From positions 4,154,001-4,218,000 of the forward strand of contig NZ_CP098740.1 of NCBI RefSeq assembly GCF_026167665.1: a stretch of 64,000 nucleotides of DNA, written 5' to 3'. Positions 8,996 to 17,324 of this stretch are shown one piece after another. This DNA is from Streptomyces drozdowiczii. Lineage in GTDB: Bacteria > Actinomycetota > Actinomycetes > Streptomycetales > Streptomycetaceae. The position numbers were made by a program, and so were the translations under genes. How positions within the stretch are numbered: the stretch's first letter is position 1; the number at the start of each line of letters is the position of its first letter. The notes beneath the pieces are model-generated. The model saw only the letters and a program-made list of their open reading frames with translations. It was not told the DNA's origin and searched no databases.

Positions 8996-9299
8996 GGTGC
9001 TGTGTCCCTCCCGTGCCCGCAGCGGCCGCTGCCTGGTGTGCACGCCCCCGTGTATGCGGGTGACAGCCTGCCAAATGTCGCGGGTCCTGTGAAAGCTGGG
9101 TCGGTGAAACGTGTCTGCGTGTCGCGGTCCGGTGGCGCTCCCGTCGCTCGTCCGTCACGCGGTTGTGACGGTTGGTGACGGTTGTGGCCATGGGATGGCG
9201 GGGCCGGTCCCCGTACGGGTGACACCGCTTAGGCTGTGCCTGGACCGCCTCCTGGGCAGGTCGGTCCTCATCAGCCAGACGCAGCAGGGGGCAACCGCC
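8996..9299. promoter_or_regulatory. Divergent control region of the deaminase/nuclease cassette
   Basis: This 304-bp gap separates two divergent operons. It contains two abutting copies of GTGACGGTTG (9165-9174, 9175-9184) and a TAGGCT -10-like hexamer at 9230-9235 on the plus strand, 65 nt before the nuclease gene start. The -10 call is by eye; no convincing -35 was seen. I see no gene in it. Confidence 0.4.
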
Positions 9300-10277
9300 A
9301 TGACGACAGGTCGGCTCGGGCAGCAAGCCGCGCCACCGAACGCGGCCTACGCCGGGCAGGTCGTGCACTTCCCGGACCCGGTCCGGGCGTCCCGTCACCC
9401 CAGAGGGGTGCGGATGGACGAGAACGGCTGTCCGGACTTCTCGCCGTACGCGCGCGCCGCCGCGGAGATCGCGGAGCCGCCGCAGGGCTTCGGCGTGGAC
9501 GAGCTGCGGCTCACGGACTACGTGTCCGCGAACGCGGCGCTGGCCGAGGCCGGGCACGAGCTGTGGGACACGATCCCGCCGGTCGCGACGCCGCACGGCT
9601 GGACCTGGCACCACGTCCCGGGCGGCCGCCGGATGGAGCTGATCCCGGTCGAGGTGAAGGCGCTGCTGCGCCACCACGGCGGGCTCGCGTCCACGGAGGT
9701 CGACCAGGACAAGCGGGGCACCCGCCCGCTCCAGGAGACGCGCCCCGCGCACTTCCGGCTGCCCAAGGGCGCCGTGGCGGTGACGGAGCAGCAGATCCTG
9801 GGCGTCGAGGAGGACCTCGGCTACCGGCTGCCGGGTGCGTACCGCTCGTTCCTGAAGGCGGCCGGCGGTTCGGCCCCGGCCGGCACGGCGCTCGACGCGG
9901 AGCTGGGTCTCCTGATCGACCAGCCGTTCTTCACGGTGCGCGAGGAGGCCGCCGTGAACGACCTGGTGTACGTCAACAAGTGCCTGCGCGACCACCTGAC
10001 GAAGGACTACCTCGGGGTCGCCTTCGTACAGGGTGGTCTGCTCGCGGTGAAGGTGCGCGGCGCCGCCCTGGGTTCCGTGTGGTTCTGCGCGTACGACGAC
10101 GCCCGGGACCGTGACGGCTGGACGGTGCAGGAGCGGGTGGACCGGCTGCTGCTGCCGTGCGGCGAGGACTTCGACGCGTTCCTCCAGCGGCTGGCGGGCA
10201 ATCCGCCGGAGCTGGAGACGGTGGCGAACCTGATGGTGGACGGCGGCTTCGCGCAGGCCGTCCCGGTGGAGGGGTGA
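9300..10277 (+). CDS. WHH-type HNH/EndoVII nuclease domain fused to an SMI1/KNR4 (SUKH) domain
   Basis: A 325-residue two-domain protein. Residues about 40-130 resemble the WHH family of HNH/endonuclease VII toxin nucleases: CPDFSPYA, then DYVSANAALAEAG, then GWTWHHVPGGRRMELIPVEV (Trp103-His104-His105) and RHHGG. Residues about 163-305 form an SMI1/KNR4 SUKH domain (ILGVEEDLGYRLPGAYRSFLKAAGG). A nuclease-toxin fold and an immunity fold in one chain is unusual. The histidine normally found after LxPxxV in WHH domains is Lys120 here, so catalysis may be impaired. The downstream gene follows within 6 nt. Function unknown; assignment is by motif recognition. Confidence 0.82.
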   Translation: MTTGRLGQQAAPPNAAYAGQVVHFPDPVRASRHPRGVRMDENGCPDFSPYARAAAEIAEPPQGFGVDELRLTDYVSANAALAEAGHELWDTIPPVATPHGWTWHHVPGGRRMELIPVEVKALLRHHGGLASTEVDQDKRGTRPLQETRPAHFRLPKGAVAVTEQQILGVEEDLGYRLPGAYRSFLKAAGGSAPAGTALDAELGLLIDQPFFTVREEAAVNDLVYVNKCLRDHLTKDYLGVAFVQGGLLAVKVRGAALGSVWFCAYDDARDRDGWTVQERVDRLLLPCGEDFDAFLQRLAGNPPELETVANLMVDGGFAQAVPVEG

Positions 10278-10282
10278 GCGCG

Positions 10283-12732
10283 ATGGTGACCTTCGCTCAG
10301 GCGCAGGAGCGCGCCGAGGAGTGGGTGAACGGCGACGTTCCGGCGTACCAGCACCGCGAGGTGCGCGTACGGGAATTCGAACTCGGATTCGTGGTGTGGG
10401 CCGAGGACCGCCAGGACGGACCGGTGTCCGACGGTGGCCGGCAGCGGCTGGTGATCGCGCGGGACAGCGGTGAGGCGACGCTGTGGCCCGGGCTGCCGGT
10501 CGGTGAGGTGATCCGGCGGTACGAGGAGGAGTACGGCTCGCAGGAGGAGGTGGAGCCGGCCGCTCCGGCGCCGCCCGAGCGGGTGGACCTGAATCAGACG
10601 TCGTTCCTGCTGAGCCCGCCCGAGTGGCTTCAGGAGGCGGCGGACAAGCTGGGCATCCCGGACCGGCGTGCGGAGCGGGACGACACCCCGCCGCCCGCCC
10701 CCGAGGCCCCGTCGTCGTTCCCGCCGCCCGCCCCGATCCCGTCGCCCTCGACGTCCTCGCAGGGCGGTTCGGTGGCGTACGAGCCGACCGCTTCGGACGG
10801 CGTACCGGCGTCCTCGCTCCAGCCGCCCGTCGGGGCCACGCCGTGGGCGGGCACCGATGTGAACGCGGACTCGGACGACGCGGAGGTGGCGCTTCCGGCG
10901 ACGGTGTTCGCCCCGCCGCTGTCGGGCGCCGACGACGAGGAGGAGCTGCCTCCGGTCGTTCCGGCGGACGCGCCGACGGCGTTGATGTCGGGCGGCAGCG
11001 CGCTGCCGAAGACCGCGATCGCGCCGAGCCTGGGCGGCGAGCGCCCGCCGGTGGGGCCGCCGGTGCCGGGCCCGCCCGTGCCGGGGACCGCCGTGCCCGG
11101 TCCGCCGGTCCCGGGGCAGCACACGCCCCCGCCGGCCCAGCACACCCCGCCCCCGCCCCCGCTCAGCACACCCCGCCCCCGGGGCCGGGGACATCGCCGA
11201 CGCCGCGACCAGCAAGGCGGCCATCCCGCCCCGCTCCCCGCGCGGGGCACGCCTCCGCCGCCGCCCGGTGCCCCCGGCACCCCGGGCGCCCGGCCGGGTG
11301 CGCCGGTGCCGCCGCCCTCGGGCCCGGGTGCGCCCGGCGCGCCCGCGGGCGGCTATGTGCCGACGCAGCTCGTGTCCCAGCTGGGCCCGCCCGGCGCCCC
11401 GCAGCCGCCCGGTCCGCCGACCCCGCCGCCCCCGGCGGGGTGCACCACGCGGCCACGATGTTCGCCGACCCGAACGCCTCGTCGGGCGCGGGCGTCCCGC
11501 AGCCGCCCGGCCCGCCGGGTGTGCCGGGCGCGCCCCAGCCGCCCGGTCCGCCCGGGGTCCCCGGTGCGCCCGCCGGGCAGCAGCCACCTCCGCCGCCGGC
11601 GGCGACGCCTCCGCCCGGCCCGGGCGGGGTGCACCACGCGGCGACGATGCTCGCCGGGCCGTCGCAGGCCGGTCCGGCGGCGCCGCAGCCGCCGGGTCCG
11701 CCGGGTCCGCCGGTGGGCGCGCCGCCCGCGTACGGCTATCCGCAGACGCCGCCCGGTCAGCCGACCGTGGGTCCGGGCTACCAGGCGGTGCTGCGCTTCC
11801 GGGCGCCGGACGGCAGTGAGCAGCAGCTGATCCGCCGCTCGGCGCCGGGCACCCCGCACCCGGAGTGGCAGATGCTGCACGAGCTGCGGGCGATGAACGT
11901 GCCGCCGCAGCAGGTGATCGAGCTGCACACGGAGCTGGAGTCCTGTGAGCTGCCCGGCGGCTACTGCGCCCGGATGATCCGGGAGACCTGGCCGCAGGTG
12001 CGGATCACCTCCGTCGCCCCGTACGGCACGGATCACGCGAGCCGGCAGCAGGGCATGCAGCATCTGCTGACGCACCAGGGCGAGCTGCACCAGGTGGCGG
12101 ACGGCCCGGCGCGGCCCGCGCCGGTGCGGGCGCCGCTGCCGCAGATGCAGCCCGCGCCGCCGGTGCCGCCGGAGGCGCTGGCCGAGGAGATGATGCAGAC
12201 CTTCGGTCCGCAGGGTGTCCTCCGCTTCGACCAGCGCGCGGTGTCCCGGCAGGGCGTGCCGGAGATCGTGGCGCGGACCCTGGTGTGGGCGGGTCTGCCC
12301 GCCGACTTCGGGCCGTTCTTCTGGGCGCAGCCGGGTCAGCCGGTGGTGCCGACGCTGGCGGAGCTGGCGGCCCAGCGGCAGGTGCAGCCCGCGTCGGACG
12401 CGGGGTCGTATCTGGTGATGGGCTCGGACTTCGGCCGGGCGATCTGCGTGCAGTACGGCACCGCGCACATCGTGGCGGTGCCGGTGGAGGCGGGGCCGGG
12501 CGGTGCGCCGGTGCCGCCGCAGTTCGTGAACACGGGGCTGCCGGAGTTCGTGCGGTGCATGGCGCTGCTGGGCCGGATGTGGCGGCTGCGGTACGGGCTG
12601 AATCCGGAGCAGGCGGGGCGCTGGACGGTGGACTTCCAGGCGCAGCTGGTGGCGCTGGACGCGGCGGCGCTGTCGTCGCCGGAGAGCTGGTGGTCGGTGC
12701 TGCTGGAGCAGATGTGGGACGGGCTGATCTGA
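10283..12732 (+). CDS. Proline-rich protein with deaminase-like domain and SUKH-4 domain; frame broken by apparent indels
   Basis: Starts at the ATG at 10283 with GGAGGGG 8 nt upstream. The N-terminal domain (about 120 residues, MVTFAQAQERAEEWVNG) is followed by a very long Pro/Gly-rich region, a putative nucleic-acid deaminase domain (His-Pro-Glu at 11857, then Cys-x6-Cys at 11944-11967 in ESCELPGGYC), and a C-terminal SUKH-4 domain ending FQAQLVALDAAALSS and a few residues more. The C-terminal part lies in another frame: a lost C in the run 11429-11433 explains this, and three more losses near 11156-11160, 11180-11183 and 11244-11247 would restore AQHTPPP repeats and GAGDIADAATSKAA. Repeats and indels make the middle uncertain. 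Confidence 0.75.
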
Positions 12733-12753
12733 CCGTTCCGTGTGCGAGGCGCG

Positions 12754-12781
12754 GTGCCCGGTCCCTTTCGGGGTCGGGCAC
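12754..12781 (+). terminator. Terminator of the nuclease/deaminase operon
   Basis: An inverted repeat (12754-12765 with 12770-12781, two G-T wobbles, loop TTTC) begins 22 nt after the stop at 12732. Confidence 0.75.
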
Positions 12782-12926
12782 CACGCCTTTCCCGTGTGTG
12801 ATGCCGGTCGCTTCCGTCCGGAAAGCGCCGCATCGATTCGGACTTCCCGACCAATTGCCGCATCCTTGACGTCGTGCTCGATGGCCGGAGCACCGCAGCC
12901 GGGATGATCGGAAAGAGGCGTCAGGG

Positions 12927-13862
12927 ATGAGTTCTGCACCGGGGTCCGCGTACGGGTTCGTCGGTGTACGGGGTCGTGGGTACCGCCCGGAGCAGGTGGA
13001 CCGCTTCGTGGCGGAGCTGTCGGCCGAGCGGGACGGGGCCGAGGCGCGGGTGGCCCGGCTGACGGAGCGCGCGGAGGAGCTGGCGGCGGAGTCGGCCCGG
13101 CTCGACGAGGCCGTGGCGCGGCTGGCCCCGCCGGACTACGGGCCGCTGGGGGAGCGGGCGCTGCGCATCCTGGCGCTGGCGGAGGAGGAGGCCGGGGCGC
13201 TCCTGGGCGCGGCCCGCGAGGAGGCGCAGGCGCTCCGGGACGAGGCGGACGCGGCGGCCCGGGCGCTGCGGGACGCGGCGCGCACGGACGCGGAGGCGGT
13301 CCGGGCGGCGGCGGAGCGCGCGGCCGGTGAGCTGGTCGCGGCGGCGGAGACGGCGGCCGGTGAGGCGCTGGAGGCGGCGCGTACGGAGGCGGCGGGGCTG
13401 CGCGAGGAGGCGGAGTCCGCGATGGCGGCGACCCGCAGCCGTACCGCGAGCGTGCTGGCGCACCAGGAGCAGGAGCACGCCGAGCGGCAGAAGGCGGCCG
13501 AGCGGGAGCTCGCGGACGCCGAGGCGGCGCAGGCGGCGGAGCACGCCGGGCTGCTGGAGCGCGCGGAGGCGGACCTCGCCGCCGCGCGCCGGGCCCGGGC
13601 GGAGGCCGAGGAGGCCGCGCGGCACGGCCAGGAGGACGCGGAGGCGCGGGCCGCCGAGCTGATCGCGCGGGCGCGGGTGCGCGAGGAGCGGGTGGTGCGG
13701 GAGACCGAGCGCATCCTGCGGGAGCACGAGGAGGGCCGCGAGGAGGTCCAGGCCCACATGGCCCATGTGCGCAGTTCGCTCGCGGCGCTGACGGGGCGGG
13801 GGTCCCCGGCGGCGGAGCCCGCGCCGGAGACGGAGTCCGCGCGGGAGCAGGCGCGCGGCTGA
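12927..13862 (+). CDS. DivIVA-like / cellulose-binding-like coiled-coil protein
   Basis: A 311-residue protein. The N-terminus YGFVGVRGRGYRPEQVDRFV is a DivIVA-type motif (the G-Y-x-P-x-x-V-D-x-F pattern), and the rest, about residues 35-280, is an almost uninterrupted Ala/Glu/Arg heptad coiled coil. In Streptomyces such proteins are annotated as cellulose-binding or DivIVA-family cytoskeletal proteins and are related in layout to Scy and FilP, which organise the hyphal tip; a polar or scaffolding role here is inference. It lies alone between a terminator and a convergent MarR gene 7 nt downstream. AGGG precedes the ATG closely. Confidence 0.8.
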   Translation: MSSAPGSAYGFVGVRGRGYRPEQVDRFVAELSAERDGAEARVARLTERAEELAAESARLDEAVARLAPPDYGPLGERALRILALAEEEAGALLGAAREEAQALRDEADAAARALRDAARTDAEAVRAAAERAAGELVAAAETAAGEALEAARTEAAGLREEAESAMAATRSRTASVLAHQEQEHAERQKAAERELADAEAAQAAEHAGLLERAEADLAAARRARAEAEEAARHGQEDAEARAAELIARARVREERVVRETERILREHEEGREEVQAHMAHVRSSLAALTGRGSPAAEPAPETESAREQARG

Positions 13863-13869
13863 CGGGTCC

Positions 13870-14325
13870 TCAGGGGCGGGGCCAGGGGCGGCAGGAGAGC
13901 CGTTCGATGCTGCTGTTGAAGCGTTTGAGGTAGCCGGCGAAGGCCGCGATGTCCTCGTCGGGCCAGTCGCGCATGACCTGGTCGAGCGAGCGCACGACGC
14001 GTTCGCGCTCCGCGTCCAGCAGCCGCGCGCCCTCGTCCGTGATGCGGAACTTCCGGGCCATGCCGCCGTCGGGGTCCGGGATGCGTTCGGCGAGCCCGGC
14101 GCGGGCCACGGCGGCGGTCTGGCGGTTGAGGGTGGAGGCGTCGAGGCCGAAGGCGTCGCTGAGTTCGCCGTTGGACATGGGGCCCTGGACGCGCAGCCGG
14201 CTCAGCAGGATGTACGCGCTCCGGTCCAGGAGGGCGTACTTGTGGCGTCCGCCGCGGTGGTCGGCGAGGCTGTGGCGGCCGAGCAGCATCTGCTCGTACT
14301 CCACCTCTTCCGTGGGCCTGGGCAT
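13870..14325 (-). CDS. MarR family transcriptional regulator
   Basis: A 151-residue winged-helix regulator. The recognition region GELSDAFGLDASTLNRQTAAVARAG and the wing following it (GLAERIPDPDGGMARKFRITDEG) are typical MarR features, with dimerising helices at both ends. It is divergent from an MFS efflux gene, the standard layout in which MarR represses the pump and itself until a toxic ligand binds. A 17-bp palindrome between the two genes is the likely operator. Confidence 0.92.
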   Translation of the reverse strand: MPRPTEEVEYEQMLLGRHSLADHRGGRHKYALLDRSAYILLSRLRVQGPMSNGELSDAFGLDASTLNRQTAAVARAGLAERIPDPDGGMARKFRITDEGARLLDAERERVVRSLDQVMRDWPDEDIAAFAGYLKRFNSSIERLSCRPWPRP

Positions 14326-14396
14326 GGCGACGGCCTCCTGCTTCTGCTGCTCGTGGGCGGCGGCTCATTCTCGCATGCAGTGTGTACGTGGCACAT

Positions 14397-14413
14397 AATG
14401 TGTATGACACATT
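14397..14413. promoter_or_regulatory. Candidate MarR operator
   Basis: Perfect palindrome AATGTGT-ATG-ACACATT between the divergent MarR and MFS genes, in an AT-rich patch unlike its surroundings. The size (17 bp, 7-bp arms) fits MarR-family operators. Confidence 0.6.
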
Positions 14414-14474
14414 GGGCATGTACGATGCATGTCGCTGTCCCGGCAGGCGGGACCACGCCCCAAGGAGCCCCCTC

Positions 14475-15932
14475 ATGGATGCCCCCCAGCCGACGGCGAG
14501 GTCGGGCGCCGTCGTCGCCACCCTGGCCTTCGCCGGCACCGTGGCAGCGGTCATGCAGACGCTGGTCACGCCCCTCATCGCGGAACTGCCCACGATCCTG
14601 GACACCTCGTCCTCCAACGCGGCCTGGGTCATCACCGTGACCCTGCTGGTCTCCGCGGTGTGCGTGCCGGTCTCCGGCCGGCTCGGCGACCTGCTCGGCA
14701 AGCGGCGGATGCTGCTCGCCTGCTCGGTGCCGCTGATCGCGGGCTCGGTGGTCTGCGCGCTCTCGTCCTCCGTCGTCCCGATGATCGTCGGGCGCGGGCT
14801 CCAGGGCATGGGCATGGGCATGGTCCCGCTCGGGATCGCCCTGCTGCGCGACGTCGTGCCGCCGGAGAAGATGAGCTCGTCCATCGCGCTGGTCAGCGCC
14901 TCGCTCGGGATCGGCGGCGCGCTCGGCCTGCCGATCGCCTCGGCGGTCGCGCAGTACGCCAGCTGGCGCGTGCTGTTCTGGGGCTCGGCCGTGCTGGCCG
15001 TCGCGATCTCCGCGCTGATCTGGGCCCTGATCCCGGACGTCCCGGCGGGCGCCAAGGGGCAGCGCTTCGACGTGCCCGGCGCGCTCGGCCTGGCGGCCGG
15101 CCTGGTCTGCCTGCTCCTCGCCGTCTCGAAGGGCGCCGACTGGGGCTGGGCCTCCGCGACGACCATCGGCCTGTTCGCCGCCGCCGTGGTGATCCTCCTC
15201 GCCTGGGGCCTCTGGGAGCTGCGCACCACGGACCCGCTGGTCGACCTGCGTACCACCGCCCGCCCCCGGGTGCTCATCACCAACATCGCGTCGCTCTTCG
15301 TCGGCTTCGGCATGTACGCGGGGATGCTGATCGCGCCCCAGCTGCTCCAGTTCCCCGAGGCCACCGGCTACGGGCTCGGGCAGACGATGCTCCAGGCCGG
15401 TCTGTGGATGGCCCCCGGCGGCATCATGATGATGGTCGTCTCCCCGTTCGGCGGGAAGCTCACCGACGCCCGCGGCCCGAAGTTCACCCTGATCTCCGGC
15501 GTCCTCGTCATCGCCGCCGCCTACGGCCTCGGCATCCTGCTGATGGGCTCCGCCTGGGGCCTGATGCTGTTCCTCATGGTCAGCAGCAGCGGCGTGGGCC
15601 TCGCGTACGGGGCGATGCCCGCCCTCATCATGAGCGCGGTCCCGGCCTCCGAGACCGCCGCCGCGAACGGCTTCAACACCCTGATGCGCGCCCTCGGCAC
15701 CTCGGTCGGCGCCGCCGTGATCGGCGCGGTCCTCGCCCAGATGACCACCGAGGCGGGCGGCTACACCTTCACCTCCGAGTCCGGTTTCCGCACGGGCCTG
15801 GTCTTCGGCTGCGGTGTCGCGCTGGTCGCGGTCGCGATCTCCGCCTTCATCCCGGCGGTACGGGGCTCCGCCGCGTCTTCCGGTACGGCGGACAGCCCGG
15901 CCGCCCCGGAGACGGCGGCGGCCAAGGGCTGA
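14475..15932 (+). CDS. MFS drug:H+ antiporter, DHA2 (EmrB/QacA-like) type
   Basis: A 485-residue integral membrane transporter. The hydrophobicity pattern suggests about 14 membrane segments, the number typical of DHA2 pumps. The conserved loop motif after helix 2 is seen as GRLGDLLGKRRM, and antiporter motif-C-like glycines occur in ASLGIGGALGLPIASAVAQ. The start at 14475 is chosen for the AAGGAG at 14462-14467; an in-frame ATG further upstream would lie inside the regulatory palindrome region. Probably controlled by the divergent MarR protein. Substrate unknown; a lipophilic antibiotic or biocide is the usual guess for this family. Confidence 0.92.
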   Translation: MDAPQPTARSGAVVATLAFAGTVAAVMQTLVTPLIAELPTILDTSSSNAAWVITVTLLVSAVCVPVSGRLGDLLGKRRMLLACSVPLIAGSVVCALSSSVVPMIVGRGLQGMGMGMVPLGIALLRDVVPPEKMSSSIALVSASLGIGGALGLPIASAVAQYASWRVLFWGSAVLAVAISALIWALIPDVPAGAKGQRFDVPGALGLAAGLVCLLLAVSKGADWGWASATTIGLFAAAVVILLAWGLWELRTTDPLVDLRTTARPRVLITNIASLFVGFGMYAGMLIAPQLLQFPEATGYGLGQTMLQAGLWMAPGGIMMMVVSPFGGKLTDARGPKFTLISGVLVIAAAYGLGILLMGSAWGLMLFLMVSSSGVGLAYGAMPALIMSAVPASETAAANGFNTLMRALGTSVGAAVIGAVLAQMTTEAGGYTFTSESGFRTGLVFGCGVALVAVAISAFIPAVRGSAASSGTADSPAAPETAAAKG

Positions 15933-15950
15933 CCCGTTCCCGGACCGGCC

Positions 15951-16820
15951 TCAGGTGCCCAGGCCGTGGCGTGCCGCCCACGCGGAGATCGCCGAGGCCA
16001 GCTCCTGCGGCCGGTCCTCCGGGGTGTGGTGCCCGGCGAGGCCGCCCCGGAAGACCTCCAGGCCCGCGATGTTCGCCTCGCACCAGGCCACGGTCGCCGC
16101 GTCGGTCATGGCGCCCGGGCCCGGCTCGAACGCGGCCAGCAGCTTGGGCACGTCGGGGCTCGCGGCCAGCCAGGCGTCGTACCGCTCGATCCGGGCCACG
16201 ACGTCGGCGGGCTCGCCGTCCAGCGGCATCATGCGCGTCCACGCCAGGACGGGGCGCCGGCTCTCCGGGGTCGGGAAGGGGCGGCGGTAGGCGTCCAGGT
16301 CGGCGGGGTCGAGCGGGGTGGCGAGCGTGGCCGGCAGCCCCTCGATGAACGCGTTCTGCTCCAGGACCATGCGCTCGCCCACCCCGGGCGTCCGGAGCAG
16401 CGTGAACAGCTCGCGTCCGGCGGGCGGGAACTCGTCCCCGTACAACGGCTTGACGATCGTCTCCGTGAAGGCGAGCCCCCGGACGGTTCCGGGGAGGCGG
16501 GCGGCCCGGTCGAAGGCGAGCGCCCCGCCCCAGTCGTGGCCGATCAGCACGGCCGCACCCAGGCCGAGCGCGTCGAACCAGGCGTCCAGATGCCGGGCGT
16601 GGTCCTCGAAGGAGTAGGCGAGCGGGGGCTTGCCGGAGCCGCCCATGCCGATGAGATCGGGGGCCAGCAGCCGGCGGCCGGGCGCGGCCACCCCCGGCAG
16701 GACGTCCCGCCAGAGGTGCGAGGAGGTGGGATTGCCGTGCAGGAAGACGAACGGCAGACCGTCGGGGTCGCCGGACTCGCGGTAGTGGACGGTGGAGCCG
16801 AGGACGGGAACGGTGGGCAT
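15951..16820 (-). CDS. Alpha/beta hydrolase, haloalkane-dehalogenase-like
   Basis: A 289-residue soluble alpha/beta hydrolase. It carries both hallmarks of haloalkane dehalogenases: an aspartate nucleophile at the elbow (GHDWGG, Asp96) followed by the halide-binding Trp97, and Asn30 in HGNPTSSHLWR as the second halide ligand. A C-terminal His in GHHTPEDRP is the likely base. Ordinary esterases and epoxide hydrolases would show Ser, or Asp without the Asn. The real substrate may not be a haloalkane. It converges on the MFS gene with an 18-nt gap and has no obvious operon partner. Confidence 0.85.
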   Translation of the reverse strand: MPTVPVLGSTVHYRESGDPDGLPFVFLHGNPTSSHLWRDVLPGVAAPGRRLLAPDLIGMGGSGKPPLAYSFEDHARHLDAWFDALGLGAAVLIGHDWGGALAFDRAARLPGTVRGLAFTETIVKPLYGDEFPPAGRELFTLLRTPGVGERMVLEQNAFIEGLPATLATPLDPADLDAYRRPFPTPESRRPVLAWTRMMPLDGEPADVVARIERYDAWLAASPDVPKLLAAFEPGPGAMTDAATVAWCEANIAGLEVFRGGLAGHHTPEDRPQELASAISAWAARHGLGT

Positions 16821-16855
16821 GACGGCCAGTCACATCGCTTTCTGGTTCATGGACT

Positions 16856-17251
16856 TCATACGTTGAGGACGAGCGCCCGGTCGACGGCGATCTCGACGAC
16901 CACCAGGTCCGGCACCTCGGGCGGGGCCGCGCCGTACCGGGCGGTGTAGCGGCGTACCGCCTCCGCCAGGCGTACGGGATCGGCGGTCACCGAGGCCCGG
17001 CCCTCAAGGGTCGTCCAGCGGAAGCCGTCGGCCTGGCAGAGGGCGACCCGGGCCGCCGGGCCGCCCGCCGACACGTTGCGCGCCTTGCGGGCGGAGGCCC
17101 TGGTGGCCACCCGGGCGAGGCCGGTGGCCGCGTCGAAGGTGAAGCGGACCGGGGCGACGTGCGGAGTGCCGTCGGGGCGCAGCGTGGTGAGCGTGGCGGC
17201 GAGCGGGAGGGCGAGGAAGTCGCGGGCCGTGGCGGTGAGCGTGATGCGCAT
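16856..17251 (-). CDS. PPOX-class F420-dependent oxidoreductase-like protein
   Basis: A 131-residue split-barrel flavin/F420-binding protein. The N-terminus MRITLTATARDFLALPLAATLTTLRPDGTPHVAPV and the central RKARNVSAGGPAARVALCQAD segment match small actinobacterial proteins of the pyridoxamine-phosphate-oxidase-like superfamily that use F420. The start at 17251 begins the conserved N-terminus. The gene is divergent from a TetR regulator with 73 bp between start codons, so TetR control is plausible. The cofactor (F420 versus FMN) and substrate cannot be decided from sequence alone. Confidence 0.85.
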   Translation of the reverse strand: MRITLTATARDFLALPLAATLTTLRPDGTPHVAPVRFTFDAATGLARVATRASARKARNVSAGGPAARVALCQADGFRWTTLEGRASVTADPVRLAEAVRRYTARYGAAPPEVPDLVVVEIAVDRALVLNV

Positions 17252-17324
17252 GGTGTGGGTGACCCCTCGTGCGGCGGTGGGACGCCCTTGACTGTGCGGA
17301 TCACGCGACGCAGGCTCAACGCTG

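Noticed and set aside
9111..9299. Upstream in-frame extension of the WHH-SUKH gene
   Set aside because: The extra 63 residues overlap the repeats and -10-like element of the control region and lack a ribosome-binding site.
10624..12732. A single 702-codon plus-strand frame as the complete second gene of the cassette
   Set aside because: Its first 260 codons are a shifted reading of the N-terminal and proline-rich region; only the part after about 11434 matches coherent protein.
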